This document shows positions 8,502 to 16,349 of a stretch of DNA of 64,000 nt, one piece after another. Below the pieces are notes generated by a model, which did no database searches, was not told where the DNA came from, and was given only the letters and a program-made list of their open reading frames with translations. This DNA is from Micromonospora peucetia. GTDB lineage: Bacteria; Actinomycetota; Actinomycetes; Mycobacteriales; Micromonosporaceae. The translations under genes and the position numbers were made by a program. The DNA lies in assembly GCF_900091625.1 (NCBI RefSeq), contig NZ_FMIC01000002.1, positions 7,006,001 through 7,070,000 on the forward strand, read 5' to 3'. Numbering within the stretch: position 1 is the stretch's first letter; each line of letters opens with the position of its first letter.

Positions 8502-9305
8502 ATGGGCGCGGCGGTGCGGGAACGGCGGGCGCCGTTCGGGGTGCTGCTGCGGCAGTGGCGGCGGCAGCGCGGGCTCAGCCAGCTCGCCCTCGCGGTCGGG
8601 GCGGAGGTCTCCACCCGACACCTCAGCTTCGTGGAGACCGGGCGCTCGGTCCCGAGCCGGGAGATGGTCCTGCGGTTGGCCGAGCATCTCGACGTGCCGC
8701 TGCGGGACCGCAACCGGCTGTTGCTGGCCGCCGGGTACGCCCCGGTCTACTCCCACGCCCCGCTGGACTCCCCCGAACTGCGTCGGGTCCTCGACGCGGT
8801 ACGCCGGGTCCTGCGGGCGCACGAGCCGTACCCGGCGGTGGCGGTGGACCGGCACTGGAACCTGGTCGCCGGCAACGCCGCCCTGCCGCTGTTCACCCGG
8901 GGCGTGGCCGCGCACCTGCTCCGGCCGCCGGCCAACGCGCTGCGGCTGACCCTGCACCCCGAGGGCATGGCGCCCCGGATCGCCAACCTCGCCGAGTGGC
9001 GGGCCCATCTGCTCGGCCGGCTGCGCCGGCACCTGGGGCTGGCCGCCGACGCCGGGCTGGCCGCGCTCCACGACGAGTTGCGTGGCTATCCGGGCGGGCC
9101 GACCGAGCCGGATGCCGCCCTTCCCCGCGCCGGGGACGTGGTGGTGCCCCTGCGGCTGCGTCACGCGGGTGGCGAGCTGACCTTCCTCAGCACCGTGTCG
9201 ACCTTCGGCACTCCTCTCGACGTGACGGTCGAGGAGCTCTCCATCGAGTCGTTCTTCCCGGCCGACGAGGTCACCGACGCCTACCTGCGCGACGCCGGCC
9301 GCTGA
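8502..9305 (+). CDS. XRE-family regulator with MmyB-like ligand-binding domain
   Basis: A 267-residue transcription factor. The N-terminal helix-turn-helix covers residues about 12-66 (RQWRRQRGLSQLALAVGAEVSTRHLSFVE in two helices with a turn). From about residue 105 on it has the MmyB-like domain, with the family pattern YPAVAVDRHWNLVAGNAALP and a later TFLSTVSTFGTPLDVTVEELSIESFFP. That domain has a PAS-like fold thought to bind a small hydrophobic ligand. In Streptomyces such genes often sit next to and control a dehydrogenase; here no such neighbour is adjacent, so the target is unknown. Confidence 0.88.
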   Translation: MGAAVRERRAPFGVLLRQWRRQRGLSQLALAVGAEVSTRHLSFVETGRSVPSREMVLRLAEHLDVPLRDRNRLLLAAGYAPVYSHAPLDSPELRRVLDAVRRVLRAHEPYPAVAVDRHWNLVAGNAALPLFTRGVAAHLLRPPANALRLTLHPEGMAPRIANLAEWRAHLLGRLRRHLGLAADAGLAALHDELRGYPGGPTEPDAALPRAGDVVVPLRLRHAGGELTFLSTVSTFGTPLDVTVEELSIESFFPADEVTDAYLRDAGR

Positions 9306-9419
9306 GCGCGGCGTTCCCGGCCACCGAACGCGCCAGGCCGCCCGGCGGGCATCCGCTCCGGTGGTGACGTTACCCCGGGACGGCGGCGGGAACGCGGACG
9401 GTTGACGAAGGAGGAACTC

Positions 9420-10004
9420 ATGACCACATCGTCGAGTCCCACCTCGGCATGGCGGCCCGGAATGCCGGGCGGCGACACTCTCCCGTCCGGCCCCGCCGGG
9501 CGGCCCACGACCCCCGGCCACGACGGGCACGGCCCGGAGGCCGGCCCGGCCACCGTGACGATCGGGTCGTACCCGGACTATCCGTCCGCCCAACGGGTCG
9601 TCGACCATCTGGCGGACAACCGGTTCCCGGTCGAGCACAGTGCCATCGTCGGCACGAACCTCACCCTGGTGGAGACCGTGCTCGGCCGGATGACGACCGG
9701 ACGGTCGGCCCTGTTGGGCGCCGGCACGGGCGCCTGGTTCGGGCTATTCATCGGGCTGCTGTTCGGCATCTTCACCGTCGGCAACTGGATCACGGTGATC
9801 CTGGTCGGGCTGGTCATCGGCGCGATCTGGGGAGCGGTCTTCGGCGCGGTCGCGCACGCGATGACCGGCGGGCGACGCGACTTCACCTCGGCCAGTTCGC
9901 TGCGCGCCGGCCAGTACGCCGTCACCGTCGACGCGCAGTTCGCCGAGCAGGCCCGTCAGCTACTCGGCCGGATGCACATGACGGCACCTCCGTCCGCCCG
10001 GTGA
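9420..10004 (+). CDS. General stress protein 17M-like protein with glycine-zipper membrane hairpin
   Basis: A 194-residue protein. After a disordered Pro/Gly-rich N-terminus (1-38), a 17M-like domain begins at TIGSYPDYPSAQRVVDHLADN (split here around residues 42-62), followed by two membrane segments (about 96-117 and 121-145) with small-residue spacing (GAGTGAWFGLFIGLLFG). The protein ends with a second soluble block. The family is associated with general stress in Gram-positive bacteria; its biochemical role is unknown. ATG 9420 is supported by AAGGAGGAAC immediately upstream; an in-frame TTG at 9402 lacks one. Confidence 0.75.
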   Translation: MTTSSSPTSAWRPGMPGGDTLPSGPAGRPTTPGHDGHGPEAGPATVTIGSYPDYPSAQRVVDHLADNRFPVEHSAIVGTNLTLVETVLGRMTTGRSALLGAGTGAWFGLFIGLLFGIFTVGNWITVILVGLVIGAIWGAVFGAVAHAMTGGRRDFTSASSLRAGQYAVTVDAQFAEQARQLLGRMHMTAPPSAR

Positions 10005-10020
10005 GGAGTCGCCGTCAGCG

Positions 10021-10048
10021 AGGCCCGGGCGGGATCCCGCCCGGGCCT
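10021..10048 (+). terminator. GC-rich palindromic terminator
   Basis: AGGCCCGGGCGG pairs with CCGCCCGGGCCT around a GATC loop, directly after the gene ending at 10004. No U-tract follows, as is usual in high-GC actinobacteria. Confidence 0.75.
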
Positions 10049-10224
10049 CGTCGTCCGGCAGCCGGCGGAAGTGCGCCACGGTGTGCGTCCGCCACGACGG
10101 GTCAGCGGTCGATCAGGCCGAGTTCCGCGAGTCTCCACCGGTGTCGCTCCAGCTCTACCGGGCACATCCTTCAAAGCTGAATAATTACTCTCCCATACCC
10201 GGTGACGGCGCTCACGGCAGACTA

Positions 10225-10250
10225 GTTAAATTTTGAAACAGTGCTACTGT
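10225..10250 (+). promoter_or_regulatory. Promoter and possible operator of the MarR gene
   Basis: The -10 box TACTGT (10245-10250) is 6 nt before the GTG at 10257, suggesting a leaderless mRNA. Just upstream is an AT-rich imperfect dyad, GTT-N9-AAC (10225-10239), unusual for this GC-rich DNA. It is a plausible binding site for the MarR protein itself. Confidence 0.45.
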
Positions 10251-10256
10251 CATGGC

Positions 10257-10727
10257 GTGACCGAGAGCCTGGACAGTGCCCGACTCGCCGCCTGGCGCGC
10301 CTACATCGAGGCCAGCCAGCGGCTCTACACCCGGCTGGAGGACGACCTGCGCACCGACAGTGCGCTCACCTTCGCCGACTACCACGTGCTCGTCCTGCTC
10401 TCCGAGGCGCCGGGCCAGCGGCTACGGATGGGCGAGCTGGCAAGCCGCCTGATCTTCTCGCCGAGCCGGCTGACGTACCAGATCTCCACCATGCAGCGGC
10501 GCGGCCTGGTGGCCCGGGAGTCCTGTCCGGACGACCGGCGCGGCAGCGAGGCGGTACTCACCGCCGCCGGGCTGCTGGCCCTGCGCGAGGCTGCACCGCG
10601 CCACCTGCTTTCGGTGCGTACACACCTGATGGACGACCTCGACGATGCCGAGGTCGCCTGCCTCACCCGGATCTTCGAGCGACTCGGCCGGCGCCTGCGC
10701 GCGGCGACCGGCCGCCCCCACAACTGA
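10257..10727 (+). CDS. MarR-family transcriptional regulator
   Basis: A 156-residue winged-helix regulator. The recognition region is LRMGELASRLIFSPSRLTY, followed by the wing LVARESCPDDRRGSEAVLT, whose DDRRGS loop is the MarR hallmark. MarR proteins are dimeric repressors released by small phenolic or oxidative ligands. GTG 10257 is preferred over a TTG 24 nt upstream because it follows the -10 box TACTGT by 6 nt and puts the first helix at the normal position. The pirin gene starts 10 nt after its stop, so the two are almost certainly one transcript and the regulator probably controls pirin. Confidence 0.9.
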   Translation: MTESLDSARLAAWRAYIEASQRLYTRLEDDLRTDSALTFADYHVLVLLSEAPGQRLRMGELASRLIFSPSRLTYQISTMQRRGLVARESCPDDRRGSEAVLTAAGLLALREAAPRHLLSVRTHLMDDLDDAEVACLTRIFERLGRRLRAATGRPHN

Positions 10728-10737
10728 GGAGTTCCCG

Positions 10738-11724
10738 ATGCCCGCCATCACCGTCGACAACGTGCTCGTCCTGCCCCGCCTGCCCAGGCTCGACGAGTCC
10801 ACCGCGTTCCGCCCGGTCCAGCGACTGACCACCGCACCCAGCGGCTACGAGGGCGAGGGCTTCCCGGTGCGCCGGGCGTTCGCCGGCGTACCGGTGACCG
10901 AACTGGACCCGTTCATCCACCTGGACCAGATGGGCGAGGTGGACTACGCCCCGGGCGAGCCGAAGGGCACCGCCTGGCATCCGCACCGCGGCTTCGAGAC
11001 GGTGACGTACATGATCGACGGGATCATGGACCACCAGGACTCGCAGGGCGGCGGCGGCACGATCACCAACGGCGACACCCAGTGGATGACGGCCGCGAGC
11101 GGCCTGCTGCACATCGAGGCGCCACCGGAGCACCTCGTCATGAGTGGTGGGCTGTTCCACGGCACCCAACTCTGGGTCAACCTGCCCCGGGCGGCCAAGA
11201 TGAACCCACCCCGCTACCAGGACATCCGCGGCAAGGAGGCCGCGCTGCTGACCACGCGGGACGGCGGCGCGCTGATCCGGGTGATCGCCGGCGAGGTCGC
11301 CGGACATCGCGGGCCGGGCTCCACCCACACGCCGATCACCATCACCCACGTGACCGTGCAGCCGGGTGCCCGGGTCGACCTGCCATGGCGGCCGGACTTC
11401 AACGCCCTGGTCTACGTGCTGGGCGGGCGGGGCACGGTGGGCACCGACGGGCGGCCGGTGCACACGGGCCAGCTCGCCGTGCACGGTCGGGGCGACGCGC
11501 TGACCTTCGCCGCGGACGGCAACCAGGACAGCCACACCCCGGGACTGGACCTCTACATCATGGGCGGCGAGCCGATCCGGGAGCCGGTGGCGCACTACGG
11601 CCCGTTCGTCATGAACACCCGCGACGAGCTGCTCCAGGCGTTCGAGGACTTCAAGGCCGGCCGGCTGGGCGTCGTCCCCGCCGAGCGGTTGCCGCACACC
11701 GACGGCCAGGGCTCCAGGCCCTGA
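10738..11724 (+). CDS. Pirin-family bicupin protein
   Basis: A 328-residue bicupin. The N-terminal cupin carries the metal-site signature HPHRGFETVTYM, then HQDSQ, and then GDTQWMTAASGLLHIE, giving the usual His, His, His and Glu ligands. The C-terminal cupin lies from about residue 190. Pirins bind Fe or Zn; some act as quercetin dioxygenases and others as redox-sensitive regulators. Which applies here cannot be read. ATG 10738 has TGAGGA upstream and starts the family-typical N-terminus. It follows the MarR gene by 10 nt. A compact bidirectional hairpin follows at 11742. Confidence 0.9.
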   Translation: MPAITVDNVLVLPRLPRLDESTAFRPVQRLTTAPSGYEGEGFPVRRAFAGVPVTELDPFIHLDQMGEVDYAPGEPKGTAWHPHRGFETVTYMIDGIMDHQDSQGGGGTITNGDTQWMTAASGLLHIEAPPEHLVMSGGLFHGTQLWVNLPRAAKMNPPRYQDIRGKEAALLTTRDGGALIRVIAGEVAGHRGPGSTHTPITITHVTVQPGARVDLPWRPDFNALVYVLGGRGTVGTDGRPVHTGQLAVHGRGDALTFAADGNQDSHTPGLDLYIMGGEPIREPVAHYGPFVMNTRDELLQAFEDFKAGRLGVVPAERLPHTDGQGSRP

Positions 11725-11741
11725 CCACATGCGCGGGTGGT

Positions 11742-11772
11742 TGGGCGCCTCCGGCACTGCCGGTGGCGCCCA
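11742..11772. terminator. Bidirectional hairpin between pirin and a tiny membrane gene
   Basis: TGGGCGCC (11742-11749) pairs with GGCGCCCA (11765-11772), and inside it CCGGCA pairs with TGCCGG around a single base. It separates convergent genes. Confidence 0.65.
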
Positions 11773-11793
11773 CCGGCGCGTCGAGGTGCGGCG

Positions 11794-11922
11794 TCAGGAG
11801 ACGGCGAAGATGCCCGCCACGCCCAGGATCACCATGAGCAACACCGTCACCAGCGCACCCCGCTCACTTTCCACCGCCGGCTCGCGGTACTCGGTCACGG
11901 AGTTCGTCGTCTCGCCGGGCAT
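11794..11922 (-). CDS. Tiny single-helix membrane protein, 42 residues
   Basis: Reading the minus strand gives a 42-residue protein: a polar N-terminus (MPGETTNSVTEYREPAVES), then a hydrophobic helix (ALVTVLLMVILGVAGIFAV), ending in Ser. The ATG at 11922 has a very strong ribosome site, GAGGAGGC, at the right distance. The codons follow the GC-rich third-position pattern. Such tiny membrane proteins are common but unnamed in Micromonosporaceae; no function can be assigned. It is divergent from the phospholipase D-like gene at 12061. Confidence 0.7.
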   Translation of the reverse strand: MPGETTNSVTEYREPAVESERGALVTVLLMVILGVAGIFAVS

Positions 11923-12060
11923 GGTGTTGCCTCCTCGGTGTCGCGTGATCGGGCGGGATGTCGGGGGTCGGTCGACCGGTCACCGCAGTGTCGGTCGGGA
12001 TGCGGACCCGCGACGGGGGTCCTACCGTGAGGACGTTGTCGACCTCGGAGGGCTGGAGCG

Positions 12061-13650
12061 GTGGCACCGAGCAACTGGTTCCTCAGCGCACGGGAACGCG
12101 CCAACCCGGTCTCAGAGTTACCCGTCTGGGCCGGCGGAAACCTTGCCGAGCCGTTAATTCACGGCACCGCGTACTTCGACCGGCTGGTCGACGAGGTGGC
12201 GGCCCTCCAGTCCGGCGACCACCTCTTCTTCACCGACTGGCGGGGCGACCCGGACCAGCTACTACGCCCGGACGGGCCGACCGTGGCCCAACTCTTCGCG
12301 CGGGCCGCCCAGCGGGGCGTGCTGGTCAAGGGGCTCATCTGGCGCTCCCACCTCGACATCCTGGCCTACAGCGAGGCGGAGAACCGCAGCCTGAGCGAGA
12401 CGGTCTCCGCCGCCGGCGGCGAGGTGCTGCTCGACCAGCGAGTCCGCCGGGGCGGCTCCCACCACCAGAAGCTGGTGGTGCTGCGACACCTCCGGGCTCC
12501 GGAGCGGGACATCGCCTTCGCCGGCGGGATCGACCTCTGCCACAGCCGGCGTGACGACGCCGCGCACGGGGGCGACCCGCAGGCCGTGCAGATGTCCGTC
12601 CGCTACGGCGAGCACCCGCCCTGGCACGACGTGCAGCTCGCCGTGCGGGGGCCGGTGGTGGGCGCGCTGGACACCACCTTCCGGGAGCGGTGGACCGACC
12701 CGATGCCGCTGGACTCGGAGAATCCCCTCGCCTATCTGCGGGACCGGCTGCGCGGCGCGGACCTGCGACCCGACCCGCTGCCGGCGCAGCCGGCCGACCC
12801 GCCGCCCTGCGGCCCGCACCACGTCCAGGTGCTGCGCACCTACCCGGCGGTACGGCCCCGCTACTCCTTCGCCCCTGACGGCGAACGCACCGTGGCCCGT
12901 GGCTACACCAAAGCGGTCCGGCGGGCCCGGCGGCTGATCTACCTGGAGGACCAGTACCTCTGGTCCACCGAGGTGGCCGACCTGTTCGCCCGGGCGCTGC
13001 GGGACAATCCCGACCTGCACCTGGTCGCCGTGGTCCCCCGGTATCCGGACGTGGACGGCCGGCTGGCGCTGCCGCCGAACATGGTCGGCCGCGAGCAGGC
13101 GCTGTCGCTCTGCGAGCGGGCCGCCCCGGAGCGGGTGCACGTCCTCGACGTGGAGAACCACGCCGGCAACCCGGTGTACGTGCACGCCAAGGTGTGCGTG
13201 GTCGACGACGTGTGGGCCAGCGTGGGCAGCGACAACTTCAACCGCCGGTCCTGGACGCACGACAGCGAACTGTCCTGCGCGGTGCTGGACGACACCCGGG
13301 ACGGGCGGGCGCCGACCGACCCGGCCGGTCTCGGCGACGGGGCCCGGGTCTTCGCCCGGGACCTGCGGCTACGGCTGTGGCGCGAGCACCTGGACCGCGA
13401 TCCGGCCGGCGGCGAGGACGCCGACCTGATCGACCCGGCCGACGCCGTGGCGGCGATCACCGCCACCGCCGACGGGCTGCAACGGTGGTACGACGGCGGG
13501 CGGGTCGGCCCCCGGCCACCGGGCCGGCTGCTGCCGCACCGGGCGAAACGGCTGCCCTGGTACACCCGGGCCTGGGCGCTGCCGGCGTACCGACTGGTCT
13601 ACGACCCCGACGGTCGGCCGTTGCGGGCCCGACGATCCGGCACGTGGTGA
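12061..13650 (+). CDS. Phospholipase D-like protein with one canonical and one altered HKD motif
   Basis: A 529-residue member of the PLD superfamily without a signal peptide. The second HKD motif is canonical: HAKVCVVD (His375, Lys377, Asp382) followed by GSDNFNRRSW. The first reads HQKLVVLR (His135, Lys137), with Arg142 where Asp is expected, followed by AFAGGIDLCHSRRDD. PLD enzymes use the two His residues to make and break a phosphohistidine, so activity may remain. Possible roles are phospholipid or phosphodiester hydrolysis, or cardiolipin-type transfer. The GTG start has GGAGGG 8 nt upstream. The gene stands alone. Confidence 0.85.
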   Translation: MAPSNWFLSARERANPVSELPVWAGGNLAEPLIHGTAYFDRLVDEVAALQSGDHLFFTDWRGDPDQLLRPDGPTVAQLFARAAQRGVLVKGLIWRSHLDILAYSEAENRSLSETVSAAGGEVLLDQRVRRGGSHHQKLVVLRHLRAPERDIAFAGGIDLCHSRRDDAAHGGDPQAVQMSVRYGEHPPWHDVQLAVRGPVVGALDTTFRERWTDPMPLDSENPLAYLRDRLRGADLRPDPLPAQPADPPPCGPHHVQVLRTYPAVRPRYSFAPDGERTVARGYTKAVRRARRLIYLEDQYLWSTEVADLFARALRDNPDLHLVAVVPRYPDVDGRLALPPNMVGREQALSLCERAAPERVHVLDVENHAGNPVYVHAKVCVVDDVWASVGSDNFNRRSWTHDSELSCAVLDDTRDGRAPTDPAGLGDGARVFARDLRLRLWREHLDRDPAGGEDADLIDPADAVAAITATADGLQRWYDGGRVGPRPPGRLLPHRAKRLPWYTRAWALPAYRLVYDPDGRPLRARRSGTW

Positions 13651-13701
13651 GCGCTCGGGCCCGCAGTTGGTGAGTTTTCCGGCCTGGGGCGTGGTCAGCG
13701 T

Positions 13702-14454
13702 TCAGGCGGGCACGGAGAGGGCGTCGACCCTGCGGCGGTCGGCCTCGGCGGCGTCGGGCGCCCCGGGGTGGACGGTCAGCCCGCCGGGATAGGCGAACGC
13801 GGTGCGCGGGGAGTAGAAGCCGAACCCGATCGTCAGCGGGTTCTCCGGGCGGAGTGCGTAGATCGGATGCCCCGGCTCCAGGAACTCCACCGACTCGACC
13901 ACGAAAGGGTTTACCGGTTCGGCGACGAACGGGTACATGGAGCTGAGCAGTTCCCCGTCGCGGGCGGTGAAGTAGCGGTGGTGGCCGCTGCTGATCGTCT
14001 GGCTCGTCTCGCCCACCTGGCACCGGGCCCGGATCACCGGCACGCCGTCGATGTCCGTCTCGGCGACGATCTCCCCGGCGCGGCGCTCGATGCGGGTGCG
14101 GCCGACGACGGCGGGCGCGCCCCGCGCCGCGGCGTAGGCGCGGACCCGTTCGCTACAGGTCACGTAGTGCGTCCACCAGCCACCGGGGCCGACCCCGCCG
14201 GGCGTGTCCACCCCGGCCAGCGCCACCCCGAGGTAGGTCATCGAGAACGCGCCGAAGCCGGAGGTCTGGGTCTCGTCGTCGACGACGTACTGGTTCATGA
14301 AGACCAGCCGGTCGGCCGACGGGCGCAGCCCGGCCGGGACCAGCGCCGCGACCGCGTCCGGGTCCGCCGGCAGCCAGCCGAAGTAGAGCGTGCGGCTGTC
14401 GACGACGAGGTGGGGAGCGGCGGGGTCGAGCACGGCACCTCCGGGGCGGGGCAT
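13702..14454 (-). CDS. Acetoacetate-decarboxylase-like superfamily protein lacking lysine
   Basis: A 250-residue protein with the pattern of the ADC-like superfamily (PF06314): LYFGWLPADPDAVAALVPAGLRP early, and a glycine-rich core. True acetoacetate decarboxylases form a Schiff base on a lysine, but this protein has no lysine at all, so that chemistry is excluded. Related family members act as hydratases, aldolases or lipid-binding proteins. ATG 14454 lies 8 nt after a TAGCGT -10 box, with TTGTCC 18 nt before that, and a perfect 18-bp dyad overlaps the -35, so the gene is probably repressor-controlled. Confidence 0.75.
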   Translation of the reverse strand: MPRPGGAVLDPAAPHLVVDSRTLYFGWLPADPDAVAALVPAGLRPSADRLVFMNQYVVDDETQTSGFGAFSMTYLGVALAGVDTPGGVGPGGWWTHYVTCSERVRAYAAARGAPAVVGRTRIERRAGEIVAETDIDGVPVIRARCQVGETSQTISSGHHRYFTARDGELLSSMYPFVAEPVNPFVVESVEFLEPGHPIYALRPENPLTIGFGFYSPRTAFAYPGGLTVHPGAPDAAEADRRRVDALSVPA

Positions 14455-14462
14455 GTACCCGC

Positions 14463-14492
14463 ACGCTACGGCCTGTCCCGTTGACGGGACAA
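14463..14492 (-). promoter_or_regulatory. Promoter of the ADC-like gene
   Basis: On the minus strand TTGTCC (14492-14487), an 18-nt spacer and TAGCGT (14468-14463) precede ATG 14454 by 8 nt, giving a nearly leaderless transcript. Confidence 0.55.
14474..14491. promoter_or_regulatory. Perfect 18-bp palindromic operator
   Basis: TGTCCCGTTGACGGGACA has exact 8-bp arms around TG and overlaps the -35 of the ADC-like gene. The symmetry and length are typical of TetR-type operators. No regulator gene is adjacent, so the protein would act from elsewhere. Confidence 0.6.
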
Positions 14493-14808
14493 CGACGGAA
14501 AGCCGACATTCGACGCCCTGTCATCCGGGGACCCTGACCGCCCGGCTGACCGACCCGCTCCGCCTGGATAAGGACTCGTCGATGTCTGGCCGGCTCGGCC
14601 GACCGTACGTCCGAGGTGAGTCGACCCAGAACCCGAGTGGCGATTGCCCGATTCACGGCTTTCCTTGTCGAAAATCACTTAAGTACATCATACTTTCGGC
14701 TAGATTTCGCGTGGCTGATCGGGTTAAGGTGGCCTCTGAACGGCCATCTGAAGTTAAACCTAAGCGTCACGTCTTTCATCCGCGGACGAGGTGCAGGGAG
14801 GACCACCC
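14493..14808 (+). other. 316-bp non-coding region upstream of the sigma factor gene
   Basis: No convincing gene is seen. From about 14670 to 14770 the DNA becomes notably less GC-rich than its surroundings, which fits a promoter or regulatory region for the sigma factor at 14809. It includes a short dyad TGGCC-N7-GGCCA (14730-14746) and repeated GTTAA words. I could not place a -10/-35 pair with confidence. Confidence 0.4.
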
Positions 14809-15636
14809 ATGACCGCGCCAACGATCAGTGAACCGGCGACCACAACAACGCCGAGCACCACCCGGAAGCTCGACCCGCGGGCACTCACCGACAGCGCCGC
14901 CGATCTGCTCAACGCGATGGCCGCACTGCCGGCCAACCACCCGTCCCGCGCCGCCCTGCGCGACAGGGCGATCGAGGCCTGGCTGCCGCTCGCCAGCCAC
15001 CTCGCCCACCGCTACAGCGGCCGGGGCGAGCCCACCGACGACCTGGCCCAGACCGCTGCCATCGGCCTGATCAAGGCGATCGACAAGTTCGACCCGTCGC
15101 GCGGCGTCGACTTCGCCGGCTACGCGATCCCCACCATCATCGGCGAGCTCAAGCGGCACTTCCGCGACCGCACCTGGGACATCCGCGTCCCGCGCCGGCT
15201 CCAGGAACTGCGCCTCGCCATCTCCGACGCCAACAGCTCGCTGCTTCAGACACTGGGCCGTTCGCCCACGGTCGCCGACATCGCCGCCCACCTCAAGCTC
15301 ACCGAGGAAGAGGTGCTGGAGGGCCTGGAGGGAGCCCGCGCCTACAACGCGGTGTCCCTCTCCACCCCGACCGGCGACGGCGAACGCGCGACCGAGCTGG
15401 GCGACATGCTCGGCGGCGAGGACGGCGAGTTCGAGCTGGCCGAGCTGCGCGTCGCCCTCGGCCCCGCGCTGGCCACCCTCGACGAGCGGGAACAGAAGAT
15501 CCTCACGCTGCGGTTCTACGGCAACCTGACGCAGTCGCAGATCGCCGAGCAGATCGGCGTCTCGCAGATGCACGTCTCCCGGCTGCTGACCCGCGCGCTG
15601 ACCAAGCTGCGGGGACAGCTCGACGGCACGTACTAG
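14809..15636 (+). CDS. SigB/SigF/SigG-family RNA polymerase sigma factor
   Basis: A 275-residue sigma-70 group 3 protein. Region 2 includes RAIEAWLPLASHLAHRYSGRG and LAQTAAIGLIKAIDKFDPSRG, followed by VDFAGYAIPTIIGELKRHFRD, then the region 2.4/3 block WDIRVPRRLQEL. Region 4 near the C-terminus has LDEREQKILTLRFYGNLTQSQ with the helix-turn-helix IAEQIGVSQMHVSRLL. This family directs general stress or developmental transcription and is held by anti-sigma kinases. The ATG has AGGGAGG upstream, so I prefer it over the in-frame GTG at 14791. No anti-sigma or antagonist gene is adjacent; the SpoIIE/kinase protein at 1795 could be a partner. Confidence 0.93.
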   Translation: MTAPTISEPATTTTPSTTRKLDPRALTDSAADLLNAMAALPANHPSRAALRDRAIEAWLPLASHLAHRYSGRGEPTDDLAQTAAIGLIKAIDKFDPSRGVDFAGYAIPTIIGELKRHFRDRTWDIRVPRRLQELRLAISDANSSLLQTLGRSPTVADIAAHLKLTEEEVLEGLEGARAYNAVSLSTPTGDGERATELGDMLGGEDGEFELAELRVALGPALATLDEREQKILTLRFYGNLTQSQIAEQIGVSQMHVSRLLTRALTKLRGQLDGTY

Positions 15637-15646
15637 GGGTGGTGGA

Positions 15647-15680
15647 GGTGCTGGCCGGGTCGGCGGGCCCGGCCAGCACC
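15647..15680 (+). terminator. Terminator of the sigma factor gene
   Basis: GGTGCTGGCCGGG (15647-15659) pairs exactly with CCCGGCCAGCACC (15668-15680) across an 8-nt loop. Confidence 0.75.
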
Positions 15681-15714
15681 ATGTCCGGTGCGGCCGCGCC
15701 ACCACCGGAGAACC

Positions 15715-15752
15715 GACGCCCGAGCCACTCCTCGCGGGGTGACCCGGGCGTC
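15715..15752 (-). terminator. Hairpin at the 3' end of the acetyltransferase operon
   Basis: GACGCCCG (15715-15722) pairs with CGGGCGTC (15745-15752), with partial pairing further in. It lies just beyond the minus-strand gene ending at 15759. Confidence 0.5.
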
Positions 15753-15758
15753 GTCGTC

Positions 15759-16349
15759 TCAGCGCGCGGGCTCCCGCCACATCGGCCAGAACGGCGTGCC
15801 GTCGGGCAGGTGGAACGGCTCGGCGACCCGGTAGCCGTGCCGCGCGTACAGGTCGCGGCCGATCTCGCTGGCCGCCTCCAGGTAACCGGGAATCCCCTCG
15901 GTGTCCAGGACGGCGTGGTGATGCCGCAGCAGCGCGCCACCCAGCCCCTGCCCCTGCCGGTCCGGCGCGACGGCGAGGAACGCCAGGTGGTGGTGGTCGG
16001 GGTGTGGATGGTGGGCCGCGAAGAGGTTGTCCAGGTGCACGAACCGGTCGGTCCACTCCCCGCACGCCGCGGCCAGCCGGGCGTCGTAGTCCTCCGGCGG
16101 TGGGGCCGGGTCGCCCACCGACGGGAACCAGACCGCCACCCCCGCCCGGTCCGCGGTCGCATGGACCAGGCCGTGTCGCATCGCGTGGTCCACCAGGATC
16201 GCGAAGTTGCCGGCCAGCACGGACTGCCGCCGCCCGGCGTCGGGCACCAGCCAGCGGGGGGCGTCGAGGACCAGGAACGCCTCGGCGATCCGGCCGGCCA
16301 CCAGCGACGTCTCCGCCGGCCCGAGCCGCTCGACCCGCACCTCGCTCAT
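15759..16349 (-). CDS. GNAT-family N-acetyltransferase
   Basis: A 196-residue acetyltransferase. The acetyl-CoA site is visible as LAFLAVAPDRQGQGLGGALL (residues about 128-147), followed by LEAASEIGRDLYARHGYRV, the usual C-terminal strand and helix. The acceptor substrate is unknown. ATG 16349 overlaps the permease stop codon (ATGA), indicating translational coupling. It is the last gene of a three-gene unit with GPP34 and the permease, so it might modify the transported compound; that is inference. Confidence 0.88.
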   Translation of the reverse strand: MSEVRVERLGPAETSLVAGRIAEAFLVLDAPRWLVPDAGRRQSVLAGNFAILVDHAMRHGLVHATADRAGVAVWFPSVGDPAPPPEDYDARLAAACGEWTDRFVHLDNLFAAHHPHPDHHHLAFLAVAPDRQGQGLGGALLRHHHAVLDTEGIPGYLEAASEIGRDLYARHGYRVAEPFHLPDGTPFWPMWREPAR

